Source of the DNA: Glandiceps talaboti
Lineage: Eukaryota; Hemichordata; Enteropneusta; Spengelidae
Length of the DNA stretch: 64,000 bases
Direction of reading: 5' to 3'
Assembly: GCF_964340395.1 (NCBI RefSeq)
Contig: NC_135568.1
Coordinates: 1,835,001-1,899,000 of the forward strand
Within the stretch, counting starts at the first letter, position 1. Every line of letters starts with the position of its first letter. A program made the position numbers and the translations under genes. The notes beneath the pieces are model-generated. The model was not told where the DNA came from. It saw only the letters and a program-made list of their open reading frames with translations, and made no database searches. This document shows positions 62,945 through 64,000 of the stretch, one piece after another.

Positions 62945-63636
62945 CTCTACTATAAGTATATATCATTGTCAGTTGTAAGATTATATCACCATGTTGGATT
63001 TATAGTTTTAAATTATTTTCTGACTTGCCATTATTGTAGGATGTTTCAGGACACAGAAATTTAATTTGATGTCTTCATAATAACAAAAATGGTCCAAACT
63101 AAGATGCAGGATTTGAAATAAGAACATAGTATTGTCTTTTATTGTGTAAACCTACTGAATAAAGCAATCTTCAGTAATTTCAACAATCCTAATAAATTAT
63201 ATTCAAGGATTCTATAGTTGAAATAAGGGACACAATGCGAATAATTCAACCATTGTAAATGCAGTACATCAACTAATTTAGAAAACTTTCAACTTTTTTT
63301 GAAATGACTTATATAATAACTTGTATATCGGCAAACATGCAATGCACATTATAATATTATAATACAAATTATATGTATATAATGTTTTGAATGGATAACG
63401 ACAGCCTATGATATGTATTGTTCAGTCATTTCCTATCGTAAAGAGAAACACAACTTGCTGTGAAAGAGAAACACTGAGACAATACACGATGAAAATAAGG
63501 CTGAGATATAAGTCTCCAAGACATATTGACAGTTCCTTTATTGACACTCAATTAATTGAATCAACTTGTGATTTTCAATCTTTACTTCAAGCTGAATAAA
63601 ACTGTGTGATAAATGATTTTGGATTTTTAGCCCCTT

Positions 63637-63640
<4 letters not shown>
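62945..63640. other. Downstream flank, nothing recognised
   Basis: AT-rich sequence without recognisable gene or repeat. Confidence 0.5.
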
Positions 63641-63641
<1 letters not shown>

Positions 63642-63701
<60 letters not shown>

Positions 63702-63735
63702 GAGACAGAGAGAGAGACAGAGGGAGAGACAGAGA
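63642..63735. repeat. GA microsatellite
   Basis: GA run with periodic GACAGAGA interruptions. The ER-repeat open frame is an artefact. The last 260 bp of the window after it show nothing recognised. Confidence 0.97.
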
Positions 63736-64000
63736 GAGGAAAGCAAAGACCGATGATTCCCGAAGAGCAAATCACGGTTTTCTCGGTAACCTTCGGCGTA
63801 AGTTTGAACAATAGAAACCCTCGCAAACTTCCAGAGACGATTGCAGAGCTTATAAGCCCCCTATTAACACATCGAAACCATACCCATCACCTCTAGGCTT
63901 CTATCTTGCCTGTGGTGCTCACTGATTCCCGTAATTTTCTGTTTCATCGCCTCATGAATAAAAAAAATCAAAATTCTTTATTGTGACTTGTCACAACGCG

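Overview
The window is animal nuclear DNA: AT-rich, intron-rich and full of microsatellites, minisatellites and short terminal-inverted-repeat (TIR) elements. It holds one protein-coding gene that I can support, on the + strand. This is a nuclear receptor of the NR1D group (insect E75 / vertebrate REV-ERB). Eight coding exons between 6084 and 56677 join in consistent phase, with GT..AG at every intron, into a 702-residue protein. It has a complete two-finger DNA-binding domain, a long hinge with a tandem heptapeptide repeat, a ligand-binding domain (LBD) that keeps the Cys and His at the heme-ligand positions, no activation helix 12, and an E75-like C-terminal tail of about 165 residues. That tail, the large introns and the repeat load suggest a non-vertebrate bilaterian, perhaps marine (mollusc, annelid, brachiopod, hemichordate or lancelet). 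The sequence alone does not settle which.

Layout. 1-5600 is upstream DNA with no recognised gene, a small TIR element, a possible retroelement tail and two long pyrimidine-rich microsatellites. 5630-6083 holds a likely core promoter (CCAAT box, TATAAATA, a near-consensus REV-ERB/ROR site, a POU octamer) and a 5' UTR of about 400 nt. Exon 1 (6084-6108) encodes only eight residues plus one base. Exon 2 (8218-8312) carries zinc finger 1. A 39.2-kb intron follows, packed with tandem arrays, dispersed repeats, fold-back elements and one conspicuous cluster of nuclear-receptor half-sites (33306-33687). Exon 3 (47512-47656) carries finger 2, exon 4 (49482-50239) the C-terminal extension and hinge, and exons 5-8 (51379-56677) the LBD and tail. 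Most of intron 5 is a 39-unit, 43-bp minisatellite. From 56678 to the window end I see 3' UTR/intergenic DNA with a CArG-box array, more TIR elements and a GA microsatellite, but no second gene.

The main idea worth testing is feedback. NR1D proteins bind the monomer site WAWNTRGGTCA, and vertebrate Rev-erb-alpha is known to repress its own promoter. This locus has a 10/11 match beside the TATA box, an intronic cluster with three perfect matches in two DR4 arrangements, and a minisatellite whose unit matches 10/11 positions in 21 of 39 copies. All of this was read by eye, without alignment, database search or RNA evidence.
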